Below are positions 17,915 through 26,960 of a stretch of DNA of 64,000 nucleotides, in pieces. The notes under the pieces were generated by a model. It ran no database searches. It saw only the letters and a program-made list of their open reading frames with translations, and was not told the DNA's origin. The position numbers and the translations under genes were made by a program. This DNA comes from Aquiflexum sp. TKW24L (GTDB lineage Bacteria > Bacteroidota > Bacteroidia > Cytophagales > Cyclobacteriaceae), in contig NZ_JAMFLG010000006.1 in assembly GCF_023502205.1 (NCBI RefSeq), forward strand, positions 62,001 to 126,000. Direction: 5' to 3'. Position 1 is the first letter of the stretch. Each line of letters opens with the position of its first letter.

Positions 17915-20900
17915 TTAATTTTTAATGGAATCCCATTCCGACTTAAGGCTTGAGAGGATTTTTGAAACTTCCTGAATCGTCTCTACCACAACAGTTTTAT
18001 TTTCCTCATTAAGGACAGTCAACAATTCGACACCTGTGGAGGTGGCCACCAAATTCTTAAAGTCAAGATTCAGGCCTACCCCTTTTAACGCGTGTCCGGT
18101 TTGCTTTACCCCATGCAAGTTATTCTCATCGAGGTGATTGATCAGAGTCAATTGAAGTTTCTCAATATTTGAGATACTTACCTCTAGCAATTCCTTATAA
18201 AACTCAGGATCGGAAAGCCTATATTCTTCAAATTTGGAGGAAGCAAGAATTTGGGAGGAATCAGGGGAAGAGTTCAGGTATTTTTCGATCATTCCTGATA
18301 TATCCGAAACCAACACAGGTTTGCTCAAATAATCATCCATGCCAGCTTCAAGACAGCGTTGGTGTTCACCTTTAACAGTTCCCGCCGTCAATGCCACTAT
18401 TGGGGTCCTGACATCTTTTTCTATTTTCCTGATTTCTTTTGTTGCCTCATAGCCGCTCATTTCAGGCATTTGAATGTCCATAAAAATCAAGTCAGGCTTT
18501 TCTTTTTTGTACTCTTGCAAAGCTTCTAGGCCATTGAATGCTTCAAAAACCCGAGAGCTCGGTAATAACTTTTTTACAATAGCTTTGGCGAGTAACATAT
18601 TGACGGGATTGTCATCTACGAGCAAAATTTTAAAAACCATAGTAGATCCATGATCCTTTTTCGAATTAGACGTCAAGTTACTGCCGTGCATTTTCTGCTC
18701 GCTTTTTGAAATGACCATTTCTTCCGACACAGGCATATCAAGCTTGAAATAAAACTTACTTCCTTTGCCAAGGGCAGTTTGAAGTTCGAGTTTGCTTTCC
18801 ATCAACTCCAGTAATTTGCTACAGATCGTAAGTCCGAGTCCTGTTCCTCCGTATTTTCTTGTGGTCGAATTGTCTTCCTGCGCAAAAGCTTCAAAAATTG
18901 TACGTTCTTTTTCTTTGGAAATACCTATTCCGGTGTCTTGAACTGAAAAAACAATAGGCAAACTACCATCTTGCGAGACTAGGCCATCTACTGTTACAGA
19001 CAGAATAATCTGCCCTTGATGGGTAAATTTCCCTGCATTGCTCAAGAGATTGATCAATATTTGTTTGATCCGGGTAGAATCGACAAAAACAGATTTTGGA
19101 AGTTTTTCATCGAGAACTAGGTCAAGCTTTAGGTTTTTTTCACTTGTAGTTGGGTGGATGATTTTTAAAGTGTCGGTGGCCAAGTCTTTGATATTGACCC
19201 ATTCAGGACTCAATTCAAGCTTCCCTGCTTCGATTTTTGAAAAATCCAAAATGTCGTTTATCAAATCGAGGAGGAGTGTGCCTGACTGTAAGATGGATTT
19301 TAAAAATCCTTTCTGATTTTCATCCAGGTTGGTTTTCATCAATAAGTCAGAAAAACCAATTACACCGTTTAGAGGAGTTCTGATCTCATGGCTCATATTG
19401 GCCAAAAATTCAGATTTGGCTATACTCGCTTCATTGGCAGCTTCCATGGATTTAACAAGATTACGCTCCATGTTTTTTCTTTCGATGGCATTGGAAATAC
19501 TGTCCGCAAAACTTATGAGCAACGCTGTCTCTGCCTCACTCCACTTCCTCTCATTAGTACAATCATCAAATCCAACAAAACCCCAAAAGTAATCCTCAAC
19601 ATAGATTGGGATAAGGAGAATGGATAGGATATCCTGGCTCTGCAACAATTCCTTTAACTCCGGATCATCCTCCATATTATCCACAATAGCCTGATAAAGG
19701 TTGCTTTGGGCCATCACCCTAGAGCCCTCTCCAAAAAGCCCAATCGGTAATCCCTGAAGATTAGGATTATCTATTTCAGCCGGAACACCCGATGCACTCC
19801 ATTCAAATCGCTGTGAACTTAAAATATTCCCGTTTTCATCCAGACTATTTTCAAAAAGGTAAGCCCTATCTACTCCTGCACCATCTCCAAGTAAGGTAAT
19901 CGCTTTTTGGGTGGCTGTGGCAAAATCATGGTTGGAGAGCAATTCCTTGGTTGCAAAAGCAATTGAGGTAAGCATTTTTTCATTTCTGATAAGGTTGCTG
20001 TTGACATTTTGTAGTGTCAATTCGTTTGCCTTAATCAAATCCTCAGTGGATTTTTGCTCAGTGATATCCCTTAAAAAAAGATACTGGAAGTTAGGCGCAT
20101 CTATACCCACTGTTTCCTCTACAATACTTTTTAGATAAATCTCAAAAGTTTTTCTCTCATTAGGGAGGTATAATTCAATTTTCTTATTGGGTGAATTGGA
20201 ATGAAACAAGTCCTCAAACTCTTTGGAGACCTCTTCCAGCTGACTTCTTTTGTAGATTTTTCGTGGACTTAATTTTGAGAAAAATTTTCTTGCCGTATAA
20301 TTCATCGCCACTACGTCCCCAAGCCTATCTAAAATCAGAATCCCGTCAGAGATGTTTTCAAAAATAGTTTTGAATGCTATTGGATTGGCTCGAAATAGTT
20401 GGTATTGAAACAATGCCCAAAACAATGTGACTCCACTTATAGCCAAGCAAAAAGGAACAGGATCAAGTCCAAATGGATAAAATCCGAAGACTACAAATAA
20501 GTAAGCAATCCATGGGATTAAAGTTCCAAAAAACATAATCAGTACCTGTCCCCTATAAATCTCAGGGATAGAAAAAAGCATCCTGAAAAGCAGAAGATTG
20601 GAGAATATGATCAAGATTGAGTTGTAACTCGCATACATCCAGTGAAGTATTCCCCTATCGAGGGAAACCGACATAAAATATAAATTATTTGCTGCCGAAA
20701 TTTCCTTGTAAAAAAGGTTGTGGTAATCGTTGGTAAATACCATCAAAAGGAAAAATGCAGATATCCCAAAAATCAAAACGAGCCAGTTTTTATTTATAAG
20801 CTTTGCCCGGTCTGTGTATTTTAAAACAAAAAGAAACAAAAACGGAGTAACGAAAGCACCCCCCAAATACTCCAAAATATAGAATAATTTTATTCCTTCA

Positions 20901-21088
20901 GGTGTAATAGAAAGTAACTCAATGCCGTAAAAAAACGAATAAACGAAGCAGCTTAATAGGAAAAATGCAAAATAGCGTTCTCCGTGCTTGTTATTTTTGT
21001 TAAAAGAAAAAAATGCCAATACCAAAAACAGCAAACTCGTCAGAAATATTGGAGTAGCAAATGGGTTAAAAGAAAATTGAATGTTCAT
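17915..21088 (-). CDS. Hybrid sensor histidine kinase (7TM-PAS-GAF-HisKA-HATPase-REC-HPt)
   Basis: A 1057-aa membrane phosphorelay protein. Residues ~1-230 hold seven hydrophobic segments of the histidine-kinase 7TM type; then a PAS domain (~235-345), a GAF domain (~370-530, YLFENSLDENG), the dimerisation box SHEIRTPLNGVIGFSDLL (His ~565), the ATPase with DTGIGISKEKE and GGTGLGLTIC, a receiver (VDDNPVN, phospho-Asp in FMDIQMPEMSG ~870) and an HPt domain (His in TGHALKGVG ~997). Such a tripartite kinase can relay phosphate to a separate response regulator; none is adjacent. It is divergent from clpB and convergent with the DUF4834 gene. The signal is unknown. Confidence 0.95.
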   Translation of the reverse strand: MNIQFSFNPFATPIFLTSLLFLVLAFFSFNKNNKHGERYFAFFLLSCFVYSFFYGIELLSITPEGIKLFYILEYLGGAFVTPFLFLFVLKYTDRAKLINKNWLVLIFGISAFFLLMVFTNDYHNLFYKEISAANNLYFMSVSLDRGILHWMYASYNSILIIFSNLLLFRMLFSIPEIYRGQVLIMFFGTLIPWIAYLFVVFGFYPFGLDPVPFCLAISGVTLFWALFQYQLFRANPIAFKTIFENISDGILILDRLGDVVAMNYTARKFFSKLSPRKIYKRSQLEEVSKEFEDLFHSNSPNKKIELYLPNERKTFEIYLKSIVEETVGIDAPNFQYLFLRDITEQKSTEDLIKANELTLQNVNSNLIRNEKMLTSIAFATKELLSNHDFATATQKAITLLGDGAGVDRAYLFENSLDENGNILSSQRFEWSASGVPAEIDNPNLQGLPIGLFGEGSRVMAQSNLYQAIVDNMEDDPELKELLQSQDILSILLIPIYVEDYFWGFVGFDDCTNERKWSEAETALLISFADSISNAIERKNMERNLVKSMEAANEASIAKSEFLANMSHEIRTPLNGVIGFSDLLMKTNLDENQKGFLKSILQSGTLLLDLINDILDFSKIEAGKLELSPEWVNIKDLATDTLKIIHPTTSEKNLKLDLVLDEKLPKSVFVDSTRIKQILINLLSNAGKFTHQGQIILSVTVDGLVSQDGSLPIVFSVQDTGIGISKEKERTIFEAFAQEDNSTTRKYGGTGLGLTICSKLLELMESKLELQTALGKGSKFYFKLDMPVSEEMVISKSEQKMHGSNLTSNSKKDHGSTMVFKILLVDDNPVNMLLAKAIVKKLLPSSRVFEAFNGLEALQEYKKEKPDLIFMDIQMPEMSGYEATKEIRKIEKDVRTPIVALTAGTVKGEHQRCLEAGMDDYLSKPVLVSDISGMIEKYLNSSPDSSQILASSKFEEYRLSDPEFYKELLEVSISNIEKLQLTLINHLDENNLHGVKQTGHALKGVGLNLDFKNLVATSTGVELLTVLNEENKTVVVETIQEVSKILSSLKSEWDSIKN

Positions 21089-21522
21089 AAAATGCTTATG
21101 TTCAAAAGAAAAAGAATTTGTCTTCTGGGGTTCAGGTGATTAAACATAGTAAAAATAATTCTTTTACCTTCTTAAAAAAACATTATTATGCCAAATTTAA
21201 TTATTACAAAATTGTTGGTTTGATTAAAGAAACTTTCATTTATAAAAGTAACCAAAATGAAAATTATAGTATTTATTATTTTGTCGGTACCAAGAAAGGA
21301 TACCCATTATCTCAGGTTTCCCACACCTTAGAAGTACACGTAACTATATAGATTGAAGAAAAATTATGACAATAAGGCTGATTATTGCAGCCTTTTCTTG
21401 ATTTTTCAGACATTTTTTCAGCTTTTTATAGTTTTTATGTTTTGGTTAATGATTTGATGAAGTGTCTGAGAGACTCTTTCTGATGCTCAAAAAATGCTTT
21501 AACCAACCTAACCAACTATAAA
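21089..21522. other. Divergent intergenic region, hybrid kinase / clpB
   Basis: 434 bases, strongly A+T-rich. It holds a 7-bp hairpin AAGGCTG/CAGCCTT (21374-21394) followed by a pyrimidine run, a weak terminator-like signal. No CIRCE element for clpB is seen. A 77-codon TTG-started frame (21118-21351) looks like chance. Confidence 0.5.
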
Positions 21523-24138
21523 ATGGACTTTAAACAATTCACCATCAAATCGCAGGAAGCCATTCAAAAAGCTGCTGAGCTTGCCATGGCCGAACAGCAA
21601 CAGGCCATAGAACCGGCACATATCCTGAAAGGTATTTTCTCCGAAGATGAAAATGTCACAGATTTTATTTTCAAAAAGCTCAATGTCAACAAAGGTCTTA
21701 TTGCGCAAAAAACAGATGACATCATCAAATCTTTGCCCAAAGTAAGCGGTCAGCAACCCTATCTTTCAAACGCCTCAAACCAGGTATTGGCCAAAGCAAA
21801 GGATTATCTCAAAAACTTCGGGGATGAATTCGTAGCCATCGAGCATTTATTGTTGGCCATATTAGGGGGATCGGACAAAACGGCCCAATTATTAAAAGAC
21901 AATGGTCTATCGGAAAAACCGCTTATTGAATCAATCAAGGAACTAAGAAAAGGAAATAAAGTGACTGACCAAAACGCAGAATCTAAATATCGGGCTTTGG
22001 AGAAATACTCCAAAAACCTGAATGAACTGGCCAAAAAAGGGAAAATTGATCCTGTCATCGGAAGGGATGAGGAGATCAGAAGAGTCTTGCAGATTTTGGC
22101 AAGACGAACCAAAAACAATCCGATTCTCCTTGGTGAGCCGGGTGTAGGAAAAACTGCCATCGTGGAAGGACTGGCACAAAGGATCGTCAGCGGTGATGTG
22201 CCCGAAAATCTTAAATCAAAATTGCTCATATCTCTTGACATGGGTTTGTTGGTGGCAGGCGCCAAATACAAGGGAGAGTTTGAAGAAAGATTGAAAGCAG
22301 TGATCAAGGAAGTCACTGACTCCGAAGGTGAAATCATCCTATTTATTGATGAAATCCATACCCTGATCGGCGCTGGAGGCGGAGGAGAAGGTGCGATGGA
22401 TGCCGCCAATCTGCTGAAGCCTGCTCTGGCAAGAGGAGAATTGCATGCCATCGGAGCCACAACTTTGAAGGAATATCAAAAATACATTGAGAAAGACAAA
22501 GCCCTTGAAAGGAGGTTTCAATCAGTGCTGGTCGATGAACCGGATGCAGCTGATGCCATTTCGATCCTTAGAGGGATCAAAGACAAATATGAACTTCACC
22601 ATGGTGTGAGGATCAAAGATGATGCTGTCATTGCAGCCGTAGAGCTTTCCCAACGCTATATCTCGGATAGGTTTCTTCCTGACAAAGCCATCGACTTGAT
22701 GGATGAGGCCGCCGCCAAACTGAGAATGGAAATAGATTCCCTTCCCCAAGAGCTTGACGAACTCAACAGAAGAATCATGCAACTCGAAATCGAAAGGGAA
22801 GCAATTCGAAGGGAAAACAACAAAGACAAAGAAACAGTCCTGAGCAAGGAGATCGCAGAACTCGGGGAAAAAAGGCAAAGTGTAAAAGCCAAATGGGAAA
22901 GTGAAAAAGCGGTGATCGTCGGTATCAGAAATGAAAAAGAGAATATTGACAAACTGAAACTCGAAGCTGAACAAGCCGAAAGAGCAGGAGATTTCGGGAA
23001 AGTCGCGGAAATCAGGTACGGCAAAATTGTTGAATCTGAGAAAAGACTCGAAGGATTCAAATTCCAGCTTGAGGAAATGCAGCAAGGTTCGCCGTTATTG
23101 AAAGAAGAAGTAGACAATGAAGACATAGCCGCTGTAGTTTCCAAATGGACTGGCATACCGCTTTCCAAAATGATCCAAAGTGAAAGGGAAAAACTCCTAC
23201 ACCTAGAGGACGAACTTGGCAAAAGAGTTGCCGGACAACAGGAAGCCATTGTTGCCCTTTCGGATGCTGTCAGAAGAAGCCGGGCAGGATTACAGGATCC
23301 GAGAAGGCCGATTGGTTCCTTTATCTTTATGGGTACCACAGGCGTCGGAAAAACCGAATTGGCGAAAGCCTTGGCAGAATACCTCTTCAATGATGACAAT
23401 GCCATGGTGAGAATTGACATGTCTGAATACCAGGAAAGGCACTCCGTCAGCCGCTTGGTGGGAGCGCCTCCGGGATATGTGGGCTACGATGAAGGAGGTC
23501 AATTGACCGAAGCAGTAAGGAGAAAGCCCTATTCTGTGGTACTATTGGACGAAATTGAAAAAGCCCATCCTGATGTATTCAATATCCTGCTTCAGGTGTT
23601 GGATGATGGTAGATTGACTGATAACAAAGGAAGGATTGCCAACTTCAAGAATACAATTATCATCTTGACTACCAACATCGGTTCTCATTTGATCCAAGAA
23701 CGCTTTGCCGAAATGGAAGAATGGAACAAAGAGGAAATCATGGCGAAGACCAAAGCTGAAGTTTACGATTTACTCAAGAAATCCGTCAGACCTGAATTCC
23801 TCAACAGGATCGATGAGACGATCATGTTTGAACCGCTTAATAAAAAAGTGATCCGAAAAATCGTCGATATCCAGTGGAGAGAAATCCAACAGCGATTGGC
23901 AGAATCCAATATCGAGATAGATGCTACTAAGGAAGTTTTGGATCATTTGGGAGAAGTTGGATTTGACCCGAACTTCGGTGCAAGGCCTTTGAAGAGAACC
24001 ATTCAAAAGTTGATTCTGAATGAACTTTCCAAGCAGATTCTATCCGGATATATCAAAAACGATTCTGCGGTTTTGGTAGATTTGGATGCTGAAAGTCAAG
24101 TCTATTTCAAGAATGTAGAGCATGCCGAGATGGTATAA
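21523..24138 (+). CDS. clpB: ATP-dependent disaggregase ClpB
   Basis: Hexameric AAA+ chaperone (871 aa) that extracts polypeptides from aggregates with DnaK. The N-terminal Clp-N repeats (residues 1-145) are followed by AAA1 with Walker A GEPGVGKTAIVEG (~203) and Walker B IILFIDEIHTL, the long charged coiled-coil middle domain (~410-530) that distinguishes ClpB from ClpA/ClpC, and AAA2 with MGTTGVGKTELAKAL (~603) and VVLLDEIEKAHPDV, then the D2-small domain (GARPLKRTIQ). Divergent from the sensor kinase, followed by a terminator. Confidence 0.98.
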   Translation: MDFKQFTIKSQEAIQKAAELAMAEQQQAIEPAHILKGIFSEDENVTDFIFKKLNVNKGLIAQKTDDIIKSLPKVSGQQPYLSNASNQVLAKAKDYLKNFGDEFVAIEHLLLAILGGSDKTAQLLKDNGLSEKPLIESIKELRKGNKVTDQNAESKYRALEKYSKNLNELAKKGKIDPVIGRDEEIRRVLQILARRTKNNPILLGEPGVGKTAIVEGLAQRIVSGDVPENLKSKLLISLDMGLLVAGAKYKGEFEERLKAVIKEVTDSEGEIILFIDEIHTLIGAGGGGEGAMDAANLLKPALARGELHAIGATTLKEYQKYIEKDKALERRFQSVLVDEPDAADAISILRGIKDKYELHHGVRIKDDAVIAAVELSQRYISDRFLPDKAIDLMDEAAAKLRMEIDSLPQELDELNRRIMQLEIEREAIRRENNKDKETVLSKEIAELGEKRQSVKAKWESEKAVIVGIRNEKENIDKLKLEAEQAERAGDFGKVAEIRYGKIVESEKRLEGFKFQLEEMQQGSPLLKEEVDNEDIAAVVSKWTGIPLSKMIQSEREKLLHLEDELGKRVAGQQEAIVALSDAVRRSRAGLQDPRRPIGSFIFMGTTGVGKTELAKALAEYLFNDDNAMVRIDMSEYQERHSVSRLVGAPPGYVGYDEGGQLTEAVRRKPYSVVLLDEIEKAHPDVFNILLQVLDDGRLTDNKGRIANFKNTIIILTTNIGSHLIQERFAEMEEWNKEEIMAKTKAEVYDLLKKSVRPEFLNRIDETIMFEPLNKKVIRKIVDIQWREIQQRLAESNIEIDATKEVLDHLGEVGFDPNFGARPLKRTIQKLILNELSKQILSGYIKNDSAVLVDLDAESQVYFKNVEHAEMV

Positions 24139-24170
24139 CCCACTGGATTGTAAAAGTCAAACAATAAATA

Positions 24171-24208
24171 AAACCTGCACGGAATCAGATTCTGTGTAGG
24201 TTTTTTGT
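24171..24208 (+). terminator. Rho-independent terminator of clpB
   Basis: AACCTGCACGGAATC pairs with GATTCTGTGTAGGTT (two G-T pairs, 1-base loop region) and is followed by TTTTTT. Confidence 0.85.
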
Positions 24209-24269
24209 TTGGTCCCCAAACCAATATCTTCGGATCAGGTTTACATCCTGAATCAACAAATCAAAATAT

Positions 24270-24842
24270 ATGCTATTCACTCAAAAGAATTCAGTAGAGG
24301 AAGTTTTTCAAACAGTAAAGCATGAACTGCACCGTGGCGCATTGGACGCCAAGCATCCTTTTCGTTTTGTTACGCTTGCAACACAATCAGAAAATGGAGT
24401 TGATGCCCGGTATGTGGTTCTCCGAACTATCGATCAAGAAATGAATTTTTTTGTTTTTACAGATGCGCGGAGCTCAAAAGTGGCTCACCTGCACACCAAT
24501 CCAGATATGGTTCTTTTGTTTTATCATCCTCACAAACGCACCCAAGTCAAGGTGAAAGGCAAAGCAGAAATCATATCGGGAGGGAAGACGAAAGCTGCAT
24601 TTTGGTCAAACATCCAAGGCGAAGCCCAAAAATCCTACAACCAGATGTTATCGCCCGGCACAGTCATTCGAGATCCAAGTGGGGCCTACAGCTGGAATGA
24701 ACCTATGACGGATTCAAATTTTACTGTCATCCAAATCAGGCCATTCGAAATCGAAGCGCTACAACTGAATGGGAACGAACATTTAAGAATCCTCTTTTCT
24801 TTGGAAGGGAATGATTGGAAAAAAAACTGGATCGCACCCTGA
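24270..24842 (+). CDS. Pyridoxamine 5'-phosphate oxidase-like FMN-binding protein
   Basis: A 190-aa split-barrel flavoprotein. The sequence shows the PNPOx pattern: PFRFVTLATQ, VDARYVVLRTID, FFVFTDARSSKVAHL and VLLFYHPHKRTQVKVKGKAEI, the last two covering FMN-phosphate contacts. It ends IEALQLNG...WIAP, near the conserved PNPOx C-terminus, but lacks the longer C-terminal dimerisation segment with its RLHDR-like motif, so it may not be the vitamin B6 enzyme PdxH; other FMN- or heme-binding roles are possible. It stands alone, 57 bases past the clpB terminator. Confidence 0.8.
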   Translation: MLFTQKNSVEEVFQTVKHELHRGALDAKHPFRFVTLATQSENGVDARYVVLRTIDQEMNFFVFTDARSSKVAHLHTNPDMVLLFYHPHKRTQVKVKGKAEIISGGKTKAAFWSNIQGEAQKSYNQMLSPGTVIRDPSGAYSWNEPMTDSNFTVIQIRPFEIEALQLNGNEHLRILFSLEGNDWKKNWIAP

Positions 24843-24917
24843 ATAATCATTTTGTTTTTGGATAGAGATTTGTTGGAAAATTATTTTGTATTTTCATGAT
24901 TGACAATTCATCAATCT

Positions 24918-25493
24918 ATGGAAGAAAATATCACTGAAAAGAAAATAAAAGATAAAACGGAAAGAGAGAGACAGACTTTCTTTAGAGTCACTTTCAAAAA
25001 CAACTGCAACTTGCTTCAGATTGCCGATAATAAGGCAAATATGATCATCAGTATCAATGCACTTGTGATCTCCTCCATTATCGCCATCACCGGCTACGGC
25101 ACCATTTCCAACCAATTGGATATTAAGGGTCCGCTAACCCTCATTCCGATTTTACTTTTGCTTTGCACCTGCCTATTTTCCACCATTTTGGCAGTGCGTG
25201 CAGCTAAACCAAAAATCATTGGCAAAAATCAAAGAACACAGGAAAAGGGAAAATCCAGCATGCTGTTTTTTGGGGAAAGTTCTACCTATAACCTCGAGGA
25301 ATACCTGGAAGAAATAGACCGTATCCTTCCTTCTAAAAAAGAAATACACCAACAAATGTCCATTGCCCTATTTTACCAAGGCAAAGTTTTGAACAGGAAA
25401 TACAAACTTCTAGGCTATGCTTACAATGTATTCATTTTAGGATTAGTTGTAGGGGTCATTACTTTTTTGATCTATATGTTGGTGTTCATGTAA
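24918..25493 (+). CDS. Orphan Pycsar-type transmembrane effector (DUF5706 family)
   Basis: A 191-aa membrane protein with the signature of the Pycsar effector family (PF18967, formerly DUF5706): FKNNCNLLQIADNKANMIIS followed at once by the helix INALVISSIIAITGY, a second helix (LIPILLLLCTCLFSTILAV), a soluble stretch with MLFFGES and LEEYLEEID, and a third membrane helix at the C-terminus (FILGLVVGVITFLIYMLVF). In Pycsar anti-phage systems such proteins are triggered by cCMP or cUMP and damage the inner membrane. No cyclase gene is adjacent, and stand-alone members are common in Bacteroidota with no proven role. An upstream TTG (24900) was rejected in favour of this ATG. Confidence 0.8.
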   Translation: MEENITEKKIKDKTERERQTFFRVTFKNNCNLLQIADNKANMIISINALVISSIIAITGYGTISNQLDIKGPLTLIPILLLLCTCLFSTILAVRAAKPKIIGKNQRTQEKGKSSMLFFGESSTYNLEEYLEEIDRILPSKKEIHQQMSIALFYQGKVLNRKYKLLGYAYNVFILGLVVGVITFLIYMLVFM

Positions 25494-25553
25494 TTTGATT
25501 ATGGATTAGGATTGCTTCAGAATTTTAGTTGTGATGAAAAAAATTGAAACCTT

Positions 25554-26684
25554 ATGAAAAAAATATTTTCAATACCCGCATCTCCGGAAGGTTCTTGTTC
25601 CAAAAGAACTTTCAAAAATTCAACAAGTAGCCATTCGGAAAATAAGGCTCTTCACTATAAGATAGTGCTCCCAATTTTTATTATTGCTTTTCTTTTTTCA
25701 ATCTCTGATTCCTTTTCTCAGGAGAAAGAAGACGTTTCCAAACTTTTCAGGAGTGAAGAGGTCTTGGATCTTAAATTGGGCTTTTCATTCAAAGACATCA
25801 AGAAATCAGACAAAGAACAAGCTGTATCACAAGAATGGCTTTACTACAAAGACAAAACAGGCGAATGGGATTCCCTGAAAATAGACTTGTTTGCCCGGGG
25901 AAACTTCCGAAAAGACCATTGCTTCTTTACACCACTCAAAATCAAGATTGCTAAAAAAGATAGAGAAGGGTCGATTTTTAAAGGCAACAAAACCCTGAAA
26001 CTGGTCATGCCCTGTCAAAACAACAAGATGGCAGCTGACCTGACTTTAAAGGAATACATGATTTATAAAATGTATGAGGAAGTTACTCCCTATCATTTCC
26101 ATACAAGATTGGTCAATATCACCCTCACAGACAGAGGCGGAAAGCAGGAAAAATCATTCGAAATCAAAGCATTTCTGATCGAAGATGATTCCGAAATCGC
26201 AGATAGGTTTGAAGCAACCATGAAAAAAGAGATGGAGATCAACCCCTTTAGATTTATGGACACAGTCACTATCAGGCAGGAATTTTTCCAGTTTATGATA
26301 GCCAATACCGATTGGTCGACAACGGCCCAACATAACGTTGCCGTCATGCAACTGCCCAACAAATCCTACATTCCGCTGTGCTATGATTTTGACATGGCCG
26401 GATTTGTAAATGCCCCATATGCCGTGGTCAATCCCCTGATTCCGATCAATTCCGTGACCGAACGGTATTATAGGGGATTATGCAGAGAGGAGGGCTTGTT
26501 TCAAAATACAAGGGAACATTACCTGTCCATCGAAAACAACATTTGGAATGCCTACGGCAAAGTCTCCCCCATGCTGAGTCCCAATGAACAGGAGACCACC
26601 AAAAAATTCCTGACCGCCTACTTTGACATCCTAAAAAATGACAAAAAATTTAGGGACAATATTTTTTCTAATTGTAGGAAGTAG
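25554..26684 (+). CDS. Secreted CotH-like putative protein kinase-fold protein
   Basis: A 376-aa exported protein: an unusually long, basic, Ser-rich n-region (~35 residues) precedes the hydrophobic core IVLPIFIIAFLFSIS and a likely cleavage after SFSQ. The body resembles CotH (spore-coat kinase) proteins: ARGNFRKDHCFFTPLKIKI matches the RGN...KKpyrikf block, and ANTDWSTTAQHN followed by PLCYDFDMAG matches a kinase catalytic Asp...Asn and metal-binding Asp. This assignment rests on pattern reading and is an inference. The gene lies 60 bases after the Pycsar-type effector in the same direction and may be cotranscribed with it; a functional link is unproven. Confidence 0.6.
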   Translation: MKKIFSIPASPEGSCSKRTFKNSTSSHSENKALHYKIVLPIFIIAFLFSISDSFSQEKEDVSKLFRSEEVLDLKLGFSFKDIKKSDKEQAVSQEWLYYKDKTGEWDSLKIDLFARGNFRKDHCFFTPLKIKIAKKDREGSIFKGNKTLKLVMPCQNNKMAADLTLKEYMIYKMYEEVTPYHFHTRLVNITLTDRGGKQEKSFEIKAFLIEDDSEIADRFEATMKKEMEINPFRFMDTVTIRQEFFQFMIANTDWSTTAQHNVAVMQLPNKSYIPLCYDFDMAGFVNAPYAVVNPLIPINSVTERYYRGLCREEGLFQNTREHYLSIENNIWNAYGKVSPMLSPNEQETTKKFLTAYFDILKNDKKFRDNIFSNCRK

Positions 26685-26720
26685 GGGATAAGCGGCCTAA
26701 TATTTCTAGCTACCACGACA

Positions 26721-26750
26721 AAAAAAAGACCCACATTTCAGTGAGTCTTT
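26721..26750 (-). terminator. Terminator copy behind the broken tRNA copy
   Basis: Minus-strand hairpin AGACTCACTGAAATGTGGGTCT followed by T8. It is 42 of 44 identical, with its flank, to the terminator region of the intact tRNA-Ala, so it was duplicated with it. Confidence 0.75.
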
Positions 26751-26826
26751 GGTGGAGGATAACGCCTGCACTACGACAGGCAGGGATTCGAACCGATGAC
26801 CCCTGCACTGGCAGCGTTTGCTAATT
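26750..26826 (-). pseudogene. Broken tRNA-Ala copy with a palindromic insertion in the T arm
   Basis: Reading on the minus strand, the sequence matches the intact tRNA-Ala at 26873-26949 from the anticodon arm to CCA, but the D arm is missing (TTAGC is followed directly by AAACGCTGCC), the anticodon loop is altered, and 20 bases (26765-26784, CCTGCACTACGACAGGCAGG on the plus strand) are inserted between the halves of the T stem. The inserted piece is itself a short inverted repeat (CCTGC/GCAGG). It cannot fold as a tRNA. Confidence 0.85.
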
Positions 26827-26842
26827 ATTTTTTTGAATGCAT

Positions 26843-26872
26843 AAAAAAAAGACCCACATTTCTGTGAGCCTT
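26843..26872 (-). terminator. Terminator of tRNA-Ala
   Basis: On the minus strand AGGCTCACA pairs with TGTGGGTCT across a GAAA loop (two G-T pairs) and is followed by T8. Confidence 0.85.
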
Positions 26873-26949
26873 TGGTGGAGGATAACGGATTCGAACCGAT
26901 GACCCCTACACTGCCAGCGTAGTGCTCTAGCCAGCTGAGCTAATCCCCC
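26873..26949 (-). tRNA. tRNA-Ala (anticodon GGC)
   Basis: A 77-base tRNA with encoded CCA. Acceptor stem GGGGGAT/ATCCTCC (one G-T), D arm GCTC...GAGC, anticodon stem CTACG/TGTAG with loop CTGGCAG giving anticodon GGC, T loop TTCGAAT. The T stem ATCGG/CCGTT has one T-T mismatch. It is the only intact copy in a cluster with two damaged copies. Confidence 0.93.
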
Positions 26950-26960
26950 ATTTACGTTTT

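Noticed and set aside
21118-21351. TTG-started frame of 77 codons between the kinase and clpB
   Set aside because: Very A+T-rich, no signal or domain, weak start; more likely chance in a regulatory gap.
22656-23420. 254-codon minus-strand frame inside clpB
   Set aside because: Antisense shadow of a conserved gene, Ser/Leu-rich and without any domain.
24918-26684. A complete Pycsar defence system
   Set aside because: Only the effector-type protein is seen; no cyclase gene is present nearby, so a full system cannot be claimed.
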